From NCBI RefSeq assembly GCF_001447195.1, contig NZ_LFRI01000386.1, forward strand, positions 310,001-374,000: a stretch of DNA of 64,000 bases, written 5' to 3'. This stretch comes from Aquabacterium parvum (lineage in GTDB: Bacteria; Pseudomonadota; Gammaproteobacteria; Burkholderiales; Burkholderiaceae_C). This document shows positions 9,205 through 18,706 of this stretch, piece after piece. Within the stretch, counting starts at the first letter, position 1, and every line of letters starts with the position of its first letter. The notes under the pieces were generated by a model that was not told where the DNA came from, did no database searches, and was given only the letters and a program-made list of their open reading frames with translations. The position numbers and the translations under genes are program-made.

Positions 9205-9501
9205 ATGAACATCCGCCTGATCGCTGCTGCCCTGGTCGCCGCCGCTTCGGCTTCGGCTTTTGCCCAGGCGCCTGCTGCCCCGGCCGCCCCGGCTGTTCCG
9301 GCAGCGCCCGCCGTCACCGCTGCCCCGGCTGCATCCGGTGCCCACAAGGCTGGCCACGAGTTGCGCAAGGAGCGCCGCGATGTGCGCGAAGAACGCCGCG
9401 AAAAGCGCGAGGCCCGTCACGACCGCAAGGAACAGCACAAAGCCGCTCATGCCGCGCACCACGCTGCTTCGGCCGCCCCGGCCGCATCTGCCGCCAAGTG
9501 A
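9205..9501 (+). CDS. Secreted Ala/Pro-rich, highly charged small protein
   Basis: The 98-residue protein has a clear signal peptide (cleavage likely after SASAFA, about residue 20). An Ala/Pro/Val linker (QAPAAPAAPAV...) follows, then a dense block of Arg/Lys/Glu/His (about residues 50-80), and an Ala/His tail. It is predicted to be periplasmic or secreted and mostly disordered or helical. The charged block may bind metal through its His residues or interact with envelope polymers, but that is speculation. AAGGA upstream of the ATG at 9205 supports the start. Confidence 0.65.
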   Translation: MNIRLIAAALVAAASASAFAQAPAAPAAPAVPAAPAVTAAPAASGAHKAGHELRKERRDVREERREKREARHDRKEQHKAAHAAHHAASAAPAASAAK

Positions 9502-9598
9502 CCGGCCCGAGCCTGTGGCGCAGGCACAATGACAGGCTTTGGCCGCGCGCGCCAGCGCATGGCCGATGTGTTCGCCTGACATCCTGCTGCCCGCGCCC

Positions 9599-11461
9599 AT
9601 GCTCTGGTCCTCCCTGAACCGACAACTCGACCGCCTGCGCCCACAGCGCCAGGCGGTCGTCCTGCTGGCGGACGCCTGCCTGATCCTGCTGGCCTGGCAC
9701 CTCACCTACCTCTTCCGAATGGGGGTCGAGCGCTGGTTGCACGAGCGTCCGTCGTACGACTGGGCCGTGATCCTGGGCGTCATCGCCATCTACAGCGTGC
9801 TGTCCTGGGCACTGGGCGTGCCGCGCGCCACCTGGCGCTACGTGAGCTTCCATGACATCAGCCGCCTGGGCTGGGTTTGCCTGGGGGCTGGCCTGACCAG
9901 CGCCGTCATCGTGCTCATGGCGCAACTGGTTGAAGTGCCGCGAGCCGTGCTGGCGCTGCATCCGCTGCTCGCCCTGACGCTGCTGGCCATCGGGCGCATG
10001 GCCGTGCGCATGCTCAGTGAATCGTCCCGCGCGCGTCGCGCCGGGGCCTCGCCCAACGGGCAGCAGGCGCTGGTGCTCGGCGCCGGGGCCGCTGCCAAGC
10101 TGCTGATCGCCGGCATCCAGCACCGGGGCTGGACCGTGGTCGGTCTGCTCGACGATGAACGGCGCAAGCACGGCAGCACCATCTCGGGCGTCACCGTCTG
10201 GGGCGGCCTCGAGCTGCTGCAGGACCCGGACACCCTGCGCGACGTCACCCACCTTATCCTGGCCATGCCCTCTGCCAGCCAGGAAGAGCGCAAGCGCGCC
10301 CTCGACCTGGCTGCGGCCACCGGTCTGCCCGTGGCCACCGTGCCCTCGGCCGATGAACTGCGCGAGGGCCGCTCGCGCATCGACCGCGTGCGCGACATCG
10401 AGCCCGAAGACCTGCTGGGCCGCCAGCCCGTCAAGCTCGACGAGAGCGCCGTGTCAGGCCTCATCAGTGGCCAGACCGTGTTCGTGACCGGGGCAGGGGG
10501 CTCGATCGGCTCCGAACTCTGCCGCCAGATCGCCCGCTTCGGCCCCAGCCGCATCGTGCTGTTCGAGCTCAGCGAGTTCGCGCTTTACCAGGTCGAGCAG
10601 GAGCTGGGCGAGCACTTCCCGCACCTGCCGTTGGTGCGCCTGGTCGGCGACGTCAAAGACCTGGGCGCCCTGCAGCGCGCCATGGCCCAGCACCGCCCCG
10701 ACCTGGTCTTCCACGCCGCCGCCTACAAGCACGTGCCCCTGATGGAAGACGACAACGCCTGGATCGCGCTGCGCAACAACACCCTGGGCACCTACTTGTG
10801 CGCCCAGGCCGCGGCCGAAGCCGGCGTGCAGCGTTTCGTGCTCATCTCCACCGACAAAGCCGTCAACCCGACCAACGTCATGGGTGCCACCAAGCGCGCC
10901 GCCGAGATGGTGGTCTCGCACTGGGCGGCGCAGGCCCCGGGCACTCGCTTCATGGTCGTGCGCTTCGGCAACGTGCTGGGCTCCAGCGGCAGCGTCATCC
11001 CCAAGTTCAAGGAGCAGATCGCCCGGGGCGGGCCGGTCACCGTCACCCACCCCGAGATCACGCGGTTTTTCATGACCATCCCCGAGGCCGCCCAGCTCGT
11101 GCTGCAGGCCGCCTCGCTGGCCGACACCGGTCAGGTGTTCGTGATGGACATGGGCCAGTCGGTCAAGATCGCCGACCTGGCGCGCGAGCTCATCCGCTTG
11201 AGCGGACACACCGAAGCCGAGATCCCCATCGTCTTCAGCGGCCTGCGCCCGGGCGAAAAGCTCTACGAAGAGCTGCTCGCCGACGCCGACACGACCCTGC
11301 CCACGCCGCACCCGCGTCTGCGCCTGGCCCGCCTCAACGGCGAGTTGCCCGCCGACTGGATCGAGCGCCTGCTGGCCCTGGCGCAAGACGAGGCCGCCGG
11401 CACACCGTCGGTGCTGCGAGCCAGGCTGCACCAGCTGGTGCCCGAATACGCGCCACGCTGA
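9599..11461 (+). CDS. Membrane nucleotide-sugar 4,6-dehydratase (CapD/WbpM/PglF family)
   Basis: The 620-residue protein has four predicted transmembrane helices in the first ~140 residues. A CoA-binding-like Rossmann domain (ALVLGAGAAAKLL) comes next, then an extended SDR domain with the NAD motif FVTGAGGSIGSEL. The catalytic region STDKAVNP...NVMGATK contains the M-x3-K pair that replaces Y-x3-K in the large membrane subgroup. These enzymes convert UDP-GlcNAc-type sugars to 4-keto-6-deoxy sugars for glycans or O-antigen. I chose ATG 9599 because the membrane region begins shortly after; an in-frame TTG at 9539 adds 20 residues. Unusually, no glycosyltransferases surround it. Confidence 0.87.
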   Translation: MLWSSLNRQLDRLRPQRQAVVLLADACLILLAWHLTYLFRMGVERWLHERPSYDWAVILGVIAIYSVLSWALGVPRATWRYVSFHDISRLGWVCLGAGLTSAVIVLMAQLVEVPRAVLALHPLLALTLLAIGRMAVRMLSESSRARRAGASPNGQQALVLGAGAAAKLLIAGIQHRGWTVVGLLDDERRKHGSTISGVTVWGGLELLQDPDTLRDVTHLILAMPSASQEERKRALDLAAATGLPVATVPSADELREGRSRIDRVRDIEPEDLLGRQPVKLDESAVSGLISGQTVFVTGAGGSIGSELCRQIARFGPSRIVLFELSEFALYQVEQELGEHFPHLPLVRLVGDVKDLGALQRAMAQHRPDLVFHAAAYKHVPLMEDDNAWIALRNNTLGTYLCAQAAAEAGVQRFVLISTDKAVNPTNVMGATKRAAEMVVSHWAAQAPGTRFMVVRFGNVLGSSGSVIPKFKEQIARGGPVTVTHPEITRFFMTIPEAAQLVLQAASLADTGQVFVMDMGQSVKIADLARELIRLSGHTEAEIPIVFSGLRPGEKLYEELLADADTTLPTPHPRLRLARLNGELPADWIERLLALAQDEAAGTPSVLRARLHQLVPEYAPR

Positions 11462-11593
11462 GCCCCTGGGCCAACGCACTTCGGCGCCTGCGACCTCTGC
11501 CGTCTGTCGTCGATTCGATTCAATCGCGGGCAATCCCTGCATCTGGGCCATGACAAGCCGCCTGATCGCCTGCGCAAGGCACTTGCCACACCC

Positions 11594-11599
11594 TATACT
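11594..11599 (+). promoter_or_regulatory. Candidate -10 element for ctpA
   Basis: TATACT lies 36 bases before the chosen ctpA start. The hexamer 17 bases upstream (TGCGCA, 11571-11576) is only a partial -35 match. The 170-base gap between the dehydratase gene and ctpA holds no other recognisable element. Confidence 0.4.
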
Positions 11600-11635
11600 G
11601 CCTCCCACACTGTGAACGTGGGCCTCACTCCTGCC

Positions 11636-13177
11636 ATGACTTCCAAACTCAAGATTGCCGGCTGGGTTGCGCTGGGCGCGCTCGCCGGCGGCCTGACCAC
11701 CCTGCAATTCGGTGCCACCGCACGCAACACGGTCTCGCCCCTGCCCCTGGAAGAAATGCAGCAGCTCGCGGCGGTCTTCGGCATGATCAAGACCGATTAC
11801 GTCGAGCAGGTTGACGAGAAAAAGCTCATCAGCGACGCCATCGGCGGCATGGTTTCGGGGCTGGACCCGCACTCGGTCTACTTCGACAAGACCACGTTCA
11901 AGGAATTCCGCGAAGGCACCACCGGCAAGTTCGTCGGCGTGGGCATCGAGATCGGCATGGAAGACGGCCTGGTCAAGATCGTCTCCCCGATCGAAGGCTC
12001 GCCCGCCTTCCGCGCCGGCCTCAAGAGCGGTGACCTCATCACCAAGATCGACGACACCTTCGTCAAGGGCCTGACCATGGACCAGGCCGTCAAGCGCATG
12101 CGCGGCGAGCCCAGCACCAAGGTCGTGCTGACGGTGTTCCGCAAGTCCGAGAACCGCAGCTTCCCCGTCACCATCGTGCGCGAAGAAATCCGCGTGCAGT
12201 CGGTGCGCGCCAAGATCGTCGAGCCGGGCTACGGTTGGGTTCGCGTCAGCCAGTTCCAGGACCGCACCGTCGAAGACTTCGTCACCAAGGTCAACGCGCT
12301 CTACAAAGAAGACCCCAAGCTCAAGGGCCTGGTGCTCGACTTGCGCAACGACCCGGGTGGCCTGCTCGAAGGCGCCATCGCCATCTCGGCGGCCTTCCTG
12401 CCCAAGGACGTGACCGTGGTCTCGACCAATGGCCAGCTGCCCGAATCCAAGGCCATCTTCAAGGCCCGTCCGGAGGACTACACCCGCCGCTTCGGCTCTG
12501 ACCCGCTGGCCAAGCTGCCGGTCGCGATCAAGACCGTGCCCCTGGTGGTGCTGGTCAACGAAGGCTCGGCCTCGGCTTCTGAAATCGTTGCCGGCGCCTT
12601 GCAGGACCACAACCGCGCCGCCATCCTGGGTGGCCAGACCTTCGGCAAGGGCTCGGTGCAGACCGTGCGACAGCTCACCGCTGAAACCGCGCTGAAGATC
12701 ACCACCGCGCGCTACTACACCCCGAGCGGCCGCTCGATCCAGGCCCGCGGCATCGTGCCCGACGTCATGATCGACGAGACCGAAGACGGCAACGTCTACG
12801 CCGCGCTGCGTGTGCGCGAAGCCGACCTGGAAAAGCACATCACCTCCGGCCAGGGCAAGGAAGAAAAAGACGCCGCCCGCGAGAAGGCCCGCGAAGAAGC
12901 CATCAAGAAGCTCGAAGAGGCCAGCAATGGCAACGGCAACGGCAAGAAGGCCGACGCGCCCAAGCCGCTGCCCGAGTTCGGCAGCCCCGAAGACTTCCCG
13001 CTGCGGCAGGCCCTCAACAAGCTGCAAGGCAAGCCCGTGACGGTCTCCAAGACCATGACCGAGCGCAAAGCCGAAGGCGCTGCGGCCGCGGCGTCTGGTG
13101 CAGCGGCTGCCTCTGCCCCGGTCGCCCCTGCTGCCCCGGCGCCTGTGCCCGCTTCCTCACCCGCCAGCGCTCGCTGA
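11636..13177 (+). CDS. ctpA: Carboxyl-terminal processing protease, S41 family
   Basis: This 513-residue periplasmic serine protease degrades or processes exported proteins from their C-termini. An N-terminal hydrophobic anchor (IAGWVALGALAGGL) is followed by a PDZ domain (about 95-175) and the S41 catalytic domain. The catalytic Ser is about residue 313 in NEGSASASEI and the Lys about residue 338 in FGKGSVQ, with the family spacing of 25. A Lys/Glu-rich segment and an Ala/Pro tail end the protein. ATG 11636 was chosen over GTG 11612 because the anchor begins directly after it. The next gene is a MoeB-like enzyme, a pairing common in Burkholderiales. Confidence 0.93.
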   Translation: MTSKLKIAGWVALGALAGGLTTLQFGATARNTVSPLPLEEMQQLAAVFGMIKTDYVEQVDEKKLISDAIGGMVSGLDPHSVYFDKTTFKEFREGTTGKFVGVGIEIGMEDGLVKIVSPIEGSPAFRAGLKSGDLITKIDDTFVKGLTMDQAVKRMRGEPSTKVVLTVFRKSENRSFPVTIVREEIRVQSVRAKIVEPGYGWVRVSQFQDRTVEDFVTKVNALYKEDPKLKGLVLDLRNDPGGLLEGAIAISAAFLPKDVTVVSTNGQLPESKAIFKARPEDYTRRFGSDPLAKLPVAIKTVPLVVLVNEGSASASEIVAGALQDHNRAAILGGQTFGKGSVQTVRQLTAETALKITTARYYTPSGRSIQARGIVPDVMIDETEDGNVYAALRVREADLEKHITSGQGKEEKDAAREKAREEAIKKLEEASNGNGNGKKADAPKPLPEFGSPEDFPLRQALNKLQGKPVTVSKTMTERKAEGAAAAASGAAAASAPVAPAAPAPVPASSPASAR

Positions 13178-13226
13178 CCCCTCTGCCTGCGCACTCGACC
13201 ACGGTCGGGCGCCAGGTTTGCTCACC

Positions 13227-14042
13227 GTGCAGGACGATCAGGAACTCCGCTACAGCCGCCACCTGCTGCTCGACGAATGGTCCGAAGCAGCCCAGGAGCG
13301 GCTGCTGCGTGCCCATGCCGTGGTCATCGGGGCGGGCGGGCTCGGAGCGCCCGCCCTCATGTACCTGGCCGCGGCCGGCGTTGGCCGCATCACCTTGGTC
13401 GACCCCGACACCGTCGAGCTCAGCAACCTGCAGCGCCAGGTCGCGCACACCACGGCCAGCATCGGTGAGCCCAAGGTCGCGTCCGCCGCCCGAACCCTCG
13501 CCGCGCTCAACCCCGACGTGCGCGTGCACACCTTCGCGCAAGCCGCCGATGAGGACTGGCTCGCCAGCCACCTGCCCGGTGCCGATGTCGTGCTCGACTG
13601 CACCGACGCCTTCGCCACGCGCCAGCGCATCAACCGCGCAGCCTGGGCCGCCGGCGTGCCCCTGGTCTCGGCTTCGGCCCTGCGCTGGGACGGCCAGATC
13701 AGCGTGTTCGACCCGCGTGACCCCGGCAGCCCCTGCTACGCCTGCCTTTTCCCTCCCGAGCCTGCGCCCGAAGAAACACGTTGTGCGCTCATGGGCGTGT
13801 TCGCGCCGCTGGTCGGTCAGATGGGGGTCATGCAAGCCGGCGAAGCCATCCGCCTGCTGGCGGGTCTGACAGGGGTTGACGGCTCGGCCTCGGGGCACCG
13901 CTCGCTCACCGGCATCTTGCAGATGGTCGATGGCCGCGACGGCAGCGTCACCCGCCTGCGCGTCAAGCGCCAGCCCGCTTGCCCCGTCTGCGGGGGCGAT
14001 CACCCGACGACGCCTTCGGTCTCGGTCTCGGCCTCTGCCTGA
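13227..14042 (+). CDS. moeB: MoeB/ThiF-family adenylyltransferase (E1-like)
   Basis: The 271-residue enzyme adenylates the C-terminus of a small sulfur-carrier protein (MoaD or ThiS) during molybdopterin or thiamine synthesis. It shows the opening YSRHLLLDEW, the nucleotide loop GAGGLGAPALMYLAAAGVG, the DPDTVELSNLQRQ motif with the catalytic Arg, and two zinc-binding pairs, CYAC and CPVC. Length fits MoeB without a rhodanese domain. I chose GTG 13227; a TTG at 13218 is possible, and the open frame further upstream overlaps ctpA and is not conserved. Neither moaD nor thiS is nearby, so MoeB versus ThiF is undecided. Confidence 0.85.
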   Translation: MQDDQELRYSRHLLLDEWSEAAQERLLRAHAVVIGAGGLGAPALMYLAAAGVGRITLVDPDTVELSNLQRQVAHTTASIGEPKVASAARTLAALNPDVRVHTFAQAADEDWLASHLPGADVVLDCTDAFATRQRINRAAWAAGVPLVSASALRWDGQISVFDPRDPGSPCYACLFPPEPAPEETRCALMGVFAPLVGQMGVMQAGEAIRLLAGLTGVDGSASGHRSLTGILQMVDGRDGSVTRLRVKRQPACPVCGGDHPTTPSVSVSASA

Positions 14043-14204
14043 TCACCCGGGCCGGCCTGGCTCACGCGGCCCACACGGCTCGCGAGGCAGTCGCGTCGCC
14101 GCAACTCTGCCCGCTTGATCGGCCTTTTCTGCGCCTGAGCCCGAAGACATCGCACCATACTGACCTCCAGGCCCCGTGAAGGGGCGAGACCAGGATCGCC
14201 GAGC

Positions 14205-15110
14205 ATGAACAACCCCACGGAACTGCGCGAACGCAATTTCCCCACCGCCGGCCAGGACGCTCAGGCCGCCGCGAAGTCACCGCTGTACGGCGGCCCGGAC
14301 AGCAGCTACGCGCTGGCCTTCACCGACACCGACTTCCTGCTCGACCCCGAAATGCGCCCGGTGCGCATGCAGCTCGAGCTGCTCAAGCCCGAGCTCATCC
14401 AGCGCGAAGAGAACATCGAGTCGACCATCGTCGTGTTCGGCAGTGCCCGCATCCAGCCCGCCGACGTGGCCCGCGAACGCCTGGACGAGGCCGAAGCCCT
14501 GCCGCCCGGCAGCGCCCGTGAGCAGGCCATCCGCGCGGCCAAAAGCCAGCTCGGCATGTCGCGCTTCTACGAAGAGGCCCGCCGTTTCGCCAGCCTGGTC
14601 ACCGAGCACTCGGCCCGCCTGGCGCACCCGATCTACGTCGTCACCGGTGGTGGCCCCGGCATCATGGAAGCGGGCAACCGGGGCGCGCACGAGGTCGGCG
14701 GCAAGAGCATCGGCCTGAACATCGTGCTGCCTCACGAGCAAGAGCCCAACCCCTACATCACGCCCAAGCTGTGCTTCCAGTTCCACTACTTCGCGCTGCG
14801 CAAGATGCACTTCCTGATGCGCTCGGTGGCGCTGGTGTGCTTCCCGGGCGGCTTCGGCACGCTCGACGAACTCTTCGAGACGCTCACCCTGATCCAGACC
14901 GGCAAGTGCCGCAAGCGCCCCGTGTTGCTGTTCGGGCGCGAGTTCTGGACCAAGCTCATCAACTTCGACCACCTGGTCGAGACCGGCATGATCAGCCCCG
15001 AAGACGTGCACCTGTTCCGCTTCGTCGAAACCGCCGACGAAGCCTGGACCACCCTGCAGCAGCTCTATGGCCTGGGGCAACCCGGGGCCGACTCGGCCTG
15101 CGGCTGGTGA
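14205..15110 (+). CDS. LOG-family (lysine decarboxylase-like) nucleotide phosphoribohydrolase
   Basis: The 301-residue protein carries the two LOG signatures, TGGGPGIMEAGNRGA (about 146-160) and PGGFGTLDELFE (about 213-224). LOG enzymes cleave ribose-5-phosphate from cytokinin or related nucleoside monophosphates. The protein is longer than the ~190-residue plant-type LOGs: an N-terminal ~70 residues and an inserted helical segment place it in the long bacterial subgroup, whose natural substrate is poorly defined. A small GCCCC/GGGGC hairpin lies at 14171-14185 in the leader. A patatin-like gene follows 37 bases downstream on the same strand. Confidence 0.85.
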   Translation: MNNPTELRERNFPTAGQDAQAAAKSPLYGGPDSSYALAFTDTDFLLDPEMRPVRMQLELLKPELIQREENIESTIVVFGSARIQPADVARERLDEAEALPPGSAREQAIRAAKSQLGMSRFYEEARRFASLVTEHSARLAHPIYVVTGGGPGIMEAGNRGAHEVGGKSIGLNIVLPHEQEPNPYITPKLCFQFHYFALRKMHFLMRSVALVCFPGGFGTLDELFETLTLIQTGKCRKRPVLLFGREFWTKLINFDHLVETGMISPEDVHLFRFVETADEAWTTLQQLYGLGQPGADSACGW

Positions 15111-15147
15111 GGCCCTGCCAAGGATTGCCGTTTCGCGGTGCCCAGAG

Positions 15148-16524
15148 ATGTCCACCAGCGCACCTCAACCCAGCGATCCTGCTAACTTGCAGTCAGGCGC
15201 ACCGACCTCGTCCAACGCAGCAGCCATGAGCAAGCCTGACAAGACCGCACTGATCCTGACCGGGGGTGGCGCGCGAGCTGCCTACCAGGTGGGCGTGCTC
15301 CAGGCCTTGCAGCTGATCCGCCGCGACGCGGGCGAGAAGCGGCGCACCAGCCCCTTTCGCATCATCTGTGGCACCTCGGCGGGTGCACTCAACGCCATGG
15401 CCCTGGCCAGCCGGGCCGACCACTACGACCTCGCCTTGCGCGCCATGGTCGAGGTCTGGCGCGACTTCCGCACCGAGCAGGTCTACCGCTCCGACTCCTT
15501 CGGCGTCATCCAGAGCGGCGCCAAGTGGCTGACCCTGTTCTCACTGGGCTGGGCCGTGGCCCGCTGGCGCCGCGCCCGTCCGCGCTCGCTGCTCGACAAC
15601 GAGCCCCTGCGCGAGTTGCTGCCGCATCTGTTCGACATGGGCCGCTTGCCGGATCTGATGGCCAAAGGGCACCTGGACGCGGTGGCGGTCACGGGCTCAA
15701 GCTACACCAGCGGCGAACACGTCACTTACTACGACAGCGCCGAGCCCATCGAGCCCTGGACCCGTTCGCAGCGCCTGGCCGTGCGCGAGCGGCTCACGCT
15801 CGACCACCTCATGGCCTCGTCGGCCATCCCCTTCGTCTTCCCAGCCGTCAAGCTCGGCGTGCAGGGCCGTCCGCACTACCTGGGCGACGGCTCCATGCGC
15901 CAGGCCGCACCCATCTCCCCAGCCATCCACCTGGGCGCCGATCGCATCCTCGTGGTGGGCGCCGGTCGCCTGCACGAGCCCCAGGCCGAGCGCCCGATGG
16001 CCAGCGAGTACCCCAACCTGGCGCAGATCGCCGGCCACGCCATGTCCAGCATCTTCCTGGACGCGTTGGCCGTGGACATCGAGCGCATGCAGCGCGTCAA
16101 CAGCACCCTCAAGCTGCTCACGCCCGAGCAGCGCGAGCAGACCCAGCTGCGCCCGGTCGACATCCTGGTGATCGCGCCCAGCCAGCGCATCGACGACATC
16201 GCCGCGCGCCACCTGTGGGCGCTGCCGCCCGCGGTGCGCGCCATGCTGCGCGCCGTGGGTGTGTACGGCACCGGCCGCAGCGCCCGGGGCACGGCCCTGG
16301 CCAGCTACCTGCTGTTCGAGTCGTCCTTCACCCGCGAGCTCATCCACCTGGGGTTCACCGACGCGCTGGCCAAGCGCGACGAGGTGGTCAACTTCTTCGG
16401 CTGGGGGCAGGGTGCTGGCACGCAGGAGGGGGGCGCTGACGCATCCCCCAGCGCCTGGGGCGACCTCGACCCCGCTGACTTGACAGCCAACCCAGCCCAG
16501 GGTAGAGTCGCGAGCTTCGCGTAA
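15148..16524 (+). CDS. Patatin-like phospholipase
   Basis: The 458-residue serine acyl hydrolase has the patatin fold. It contains an oxyanion-hole loop ([18 protein letters not shown]), the nucleophile motif GTSAG (Ser about residue 77) and the catalytic Asp in GDGSMRQ. No signal peptide is evident, so it is probably cytoplasmic or peripherally membrane-bound. ATG 15148 is the most upstream start that avoids the preceding gene; ATG 15226 lies closer to the first conserved strand and is equally possible. A strong promoter for the ribosomal-protein operon downstream is embedded in its last codons. Confidence 0.85.
   Translation: MSTSAPQPSDPANLQSGAPTSSNAAAMSKPDKTALILTGGGARAAYQVGVLQALQLIRRDAGEKRRTSPFRIICGTSAGALNAMALASRADHYDLALRAMVEVWRDFRTEQVYRSDSFGVIQSGAKWLTLFSLGWAVARWRRARPRSLLDNEPLRELLPHLFDMGRLPDLMAKGHLDAVAVTGSSYTSGEHVTYYDSAEPIEPWTRSQRLAVRERLTLDHLMASSAIPFVFPAVKLGVQGRPHYLGDGSMRQAAPISPAIHLGADRILVVGAGRLHEPQAERPMASEYPNLAQIAGHAMSSIFLDALAVDIERMQRVNSTLKLLTPEQREQTQLRPVDILVIAPSQRIDDIAARHLWALPPAVRAMLRAVGVYGTGRSARGTALASYLLFESSFTRELIHLGFTDALAKRDEVVNFFGWGQGAGTQEGGADASPSAWGDLDPADLTANPAQGRVASFA
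16480..16508 (+). promoter_or_regulatory. Sigma-70 promoter of rplU-rpmA operon
   Basis: TTGACA (16480-16485) and TAGAGT (16503-16508) are separated by exactly 17 bases, an almost consensus sigma-70 promoter. It lies inside the 3' end of the patatin gene. Transcription would begin near 16515 and leave a leader of about 140 bases before rplU. Confidence 0.8.
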
Positions 16525-16652
16525 TTTGCCCGTCAAAGCCATGGGGTGCGCCTTTGGGTGTTCCCTTGACGTTGAATGCGGCGCTGGGATCGCAATGTCA
16601 TGCGGTTTCACATCGCGCGAAGATCCAAGCTCTTTTCCTGAAAGGTCTCAAC

Positions 16653-16964
16653 ATGTACGCGGTCATAAAAACCGGCGGCAAGCAATACAAAGTTGCTGCT
16701 GGCGAAAAGATCAAAGTAGAACAGATTGCTGCGGACGTTGGCCAAGAGATCGTGATCGATCAAGTTCTGGCAGTCGGCACCGGCGCTGAACTCAAGGTCG
16801 GCACGCCCCTGGTGGCTGGCGCAACCGTCAAGGCAACCGTGGTTTCCCACGGCCGCCACGACAAGGTCCGCATCTTCAAGATGCGTCGCCGCAAGCACTA
16901 CCAGAAGCGCCAAGGTCACCGTCAGAACTTCACCGAGCTGGAAATCAGCTCCGTGAACGGCTGA
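16653..16964 (+). CDS. rplU: 50S ribosomal protein L21
   Basis: The 103-residue protein of the large ribosomal subunit binds 23S rRNA. The N-terminus [14 protein letters not shown] and the basic [19 protein letters not shown] segment are diagnostic. GAAAGG at 16640-16645 precedes the ATG with good spacing. It is the first gene of the conserved rplU-rpmA-obgE order. Confidence 0.98.
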   Translation: MYAVIKTGGKQYKVAAGEKIKVEQIAADVGQEIVIDQVLAVGTGAELKVGTPLVAGATVKATVVSHGRHDKVRIFKMRRRKHYQKRQGHRQNFTELEISSVNG

Positions 16965-17004
16965 TCCGTCCCGTCCCACTGCCCAAAGCTGAAGGAGCAA
17001 TTCC

Positions 17005-17262
17005 ATGGCACAGAAAAAAGGCGGCGGTTCCACGCGGAACGGCCGTGATTCCCAACCGAAGATGCTGGGTGTGAAGGTCTACGGCGGTCAAGTGATCTCC
17101 GCTGGCTCGATCATCGTTCGTCAACGCGGCACGCGCTTTCACGCTGGCCCCAACGTCGGCACCGGTCGCGACCACAGCCTGTTCGCGCTGGTCGATGGCA
17201 CCGTGTCCTTCGCCGTGAAGGGCCCCCTGAACCGCAAGACCGTGGTCGTCACCCCGGTCTGA
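17005..17262 (+). CDS. rpmA: 50S ribosomal protein L27
   Basis: The 85-residue ribosomal protein has an N-terminal tail that reaches the peptidyl transferase centre. [19 protein letters not shown] and the [14 protein letters not shown] core are characteristic. The N-terminus starts directly with the mature-type AQKK and has no processed leader. It lies 40 bases after rplU and is followed by a strong terminator. Confidence 0.98.
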   Translation: MAQKKGGGSTRNGRDSQPKMLGVKVYGGQVISAGSIIVRQRGTRFHAGPNVGTGRDHSLFALVDGTVSFAVKGPLNRKTVVVTPV

Positions 17263-17310
17263 TGTTCAGTCCCTGTCGCTTGGTGCCCTGGTGGCGCTGG
17301 CGACACCCCG

Positions 17311-17338
17311 AAGCCCCGGTCCGCCGGGGCTTTTGTCA
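17311..17338 (+). terminator. Rho-independent terminator after rpmA
   Basis: The arms AAGCCCCGG (17311-17319) and CCGGGGCTT (17324-17332) pair perfectly around a four-base loop and run into TTGTCATT. It should separate the abundant rplU-rpmA transcript from obgE-proB. Confidence 0.88.
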
Positions 17339-17431
17339 TTCTCAGGCTCCGTCCACGACGGGGCCCTGCGCGCACCATGCGCCCTGCGTCGATAATCGCC
17401 GCACCCAACCCGAAACGATCAGGACACGTCC

Positions 17432-18706
17432 ATGAAATTCGTCGATGAAGCCACCATTGATGTGGCCGCCGGCAACGGTGGCAGCGGTTGCATCAGCTTC
17501 CGTCGCGAAAAGTTCATCCCCTTCGGCGGCCCCAACGGCGGCAACGGGGGGCGCGGCGGCCACGTCTACGTCGAGGCCGACCGCAACATCAACACCCTGA
17601 TCGACTACCGCTACGCCCGCCGCCACGAGGCGCGCAACGGCGAGCAGGGCCGCGGCTCCGACCAGTTCGGCGCGGCCGGCCCGGACATCACCCTGCGCAT
17701 GCCGGTGGGCACCATCATCCGCAACGCCGAAACCGACGAGGTGATGATCGAGTTGCTCGAGCACGGTGAAAAGCGCCTGCTGGCCAAGGGCGGTGATGGT
17801 GGCTTCGGCAACCTGCACTACAAGACGGCCACCAACCGCGCCCCGCGCAAGAAGACGCTGGGCTGGCCTGGCGAGCTCTTCAAGCTCAAGCTCGAGCTGC
17901 GCGTGCTGGCCGACGTGGGCCTGCTGGGCATGCCCAACGCCGGCAAGTCGACGCTGATCACCGCCATCTCGAACGCCCGCCCCAAGATCGCCGACTACCC
18001 CTTCACCACGCTGCACCCCAACCTGGGCGTGGTGCGCGTCGGCCCTGAAAAGAGCTTCGTGGTCGCCGACATCCCCGGCCTGATCGAAGGCGCCTCGGAA
18101 GGCGCTGGCCTGGGGCACCTCTTCCTGCGCCACCTGCAGCGCACCCGCGTGCTGCTGCACGTGGTCGACCTGGCACCGTTCGACGACGATGTCGATCCGG
18201 TCAAGCAGGCCCGCGCCATCGTCAACGAACTCAAGATCTACGACGAAGAGCTGTTCAACAAGCCACGCTGGCTGGTGCTCAACAAGCTGGACATGATCCC
18301 GGAAGAAGAGCGCGTCGGCCGCGTGGTGGACTTCGTGCGTCGCTACGGCTGGAAGGGTCCCGTTTTCCAGATTTCGGCGCTCACGCGTGAAGGCTGCGAA
18401 AAGCTGGTGCAGACCATCTACCAGCATGTTGCCAGCATGCAGGAGCACCACGAAGAGTCCGACGTGCGCTTTGACGTCGAGGCGTCGCTGCCCACGGGTG
18501 CAGAGCTGCTGGCCCAGCACGGCGTGAAGTACGACGCCGACATCGAGGCGCTGGTCAAGCCCAAGTCGGCCGCCAAGAAGAAGGCTGCACCCGCCAAGAA
18601 GGCTGCACCTGCGAAGAAGGCTGCACCTGCGAAGAAGGCTGCACCTGCGAAGAAGGCTGCACCTGCGAAGAAAGTGGCCGCCGCCAAGAAGGCCAAGCGC
18701 TCATGA
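17432..18706 (+). CDS. obgE: Obg-family GTPase with Lys/Ala/Pro repeat tail
   Basis: This 424-residue essential GTPase acts in late 50S assembly and stress signalling. The Gly-rich Obg fold occupies about residues 1-158, with the G domain after it: P-loop GMPNAGKST, switch DIPGLIEGA and NKLDM. The C-terminus lacks a recognisable OCT domain. It ends in a Lys-rich tail of five AAPAKK-type hexapeptides plus AKK extensions, encoded by near-perfect 18-base DNA repeats. The stop codon overlaps the proB start (ATGA), so the two are translationally coupled. The tail may bind rRNA or polyanions; that is inference. Confidence 0.95.
   Translation: MKFVDEATIDVAAGNGGSGCISFRREKFIPFGGPNGGNGGRGGHVYVEADRNINTLIDYRYARRHEARNGEQGRGSDQFGAAGPDITLRMPVGTIIRNAETDEVMIELLEHGEKRLLAKGGDGGFGNLHYKTATNRAPRKKTLGWPGELFKLKLELRVLADVGLLGMPNAGKSTLITAISNARPKIADYPFTTLHPNLGVVRVGPEKSFVVADIPGLIEGASEGAGLGHLFLRHLQRTRVLLHVVDLAPFDDDVDPVKQARAIVNELKIYDEELFNKPRWLVLNKLDMIPEEERVGRVVDFVRRYGWKGPVFQISALTREGCEKLVQTIYQHVASMQEHHEESDVRFDVEASLPTGAELLAQHGVKYDADIEALVKPKSAAKKKAAPAKKAAPAKKAAPAKKAAPAKKAAPAKKVAAAKKAKRS
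18584..18673 (+). repeat. Five 18-bp tandem repeats in obgE 3' end
   Basis: Five consecutive 18-base units encode AAPAKK. Units two to four (18602-18655) are identical; the first differs at two third-codon positions and the last at its final base. Such identity suggests recent copy-number change by slippage or unequal recombination. Confidence 0.9.

Noticed and set aside
10454-13027. 857-codon antisense open frame across the dehydratase and ctpA genes
   Set aside because: Low-complexity His/Gly/Val/Asp translation and full overlap with two well-supported genes.
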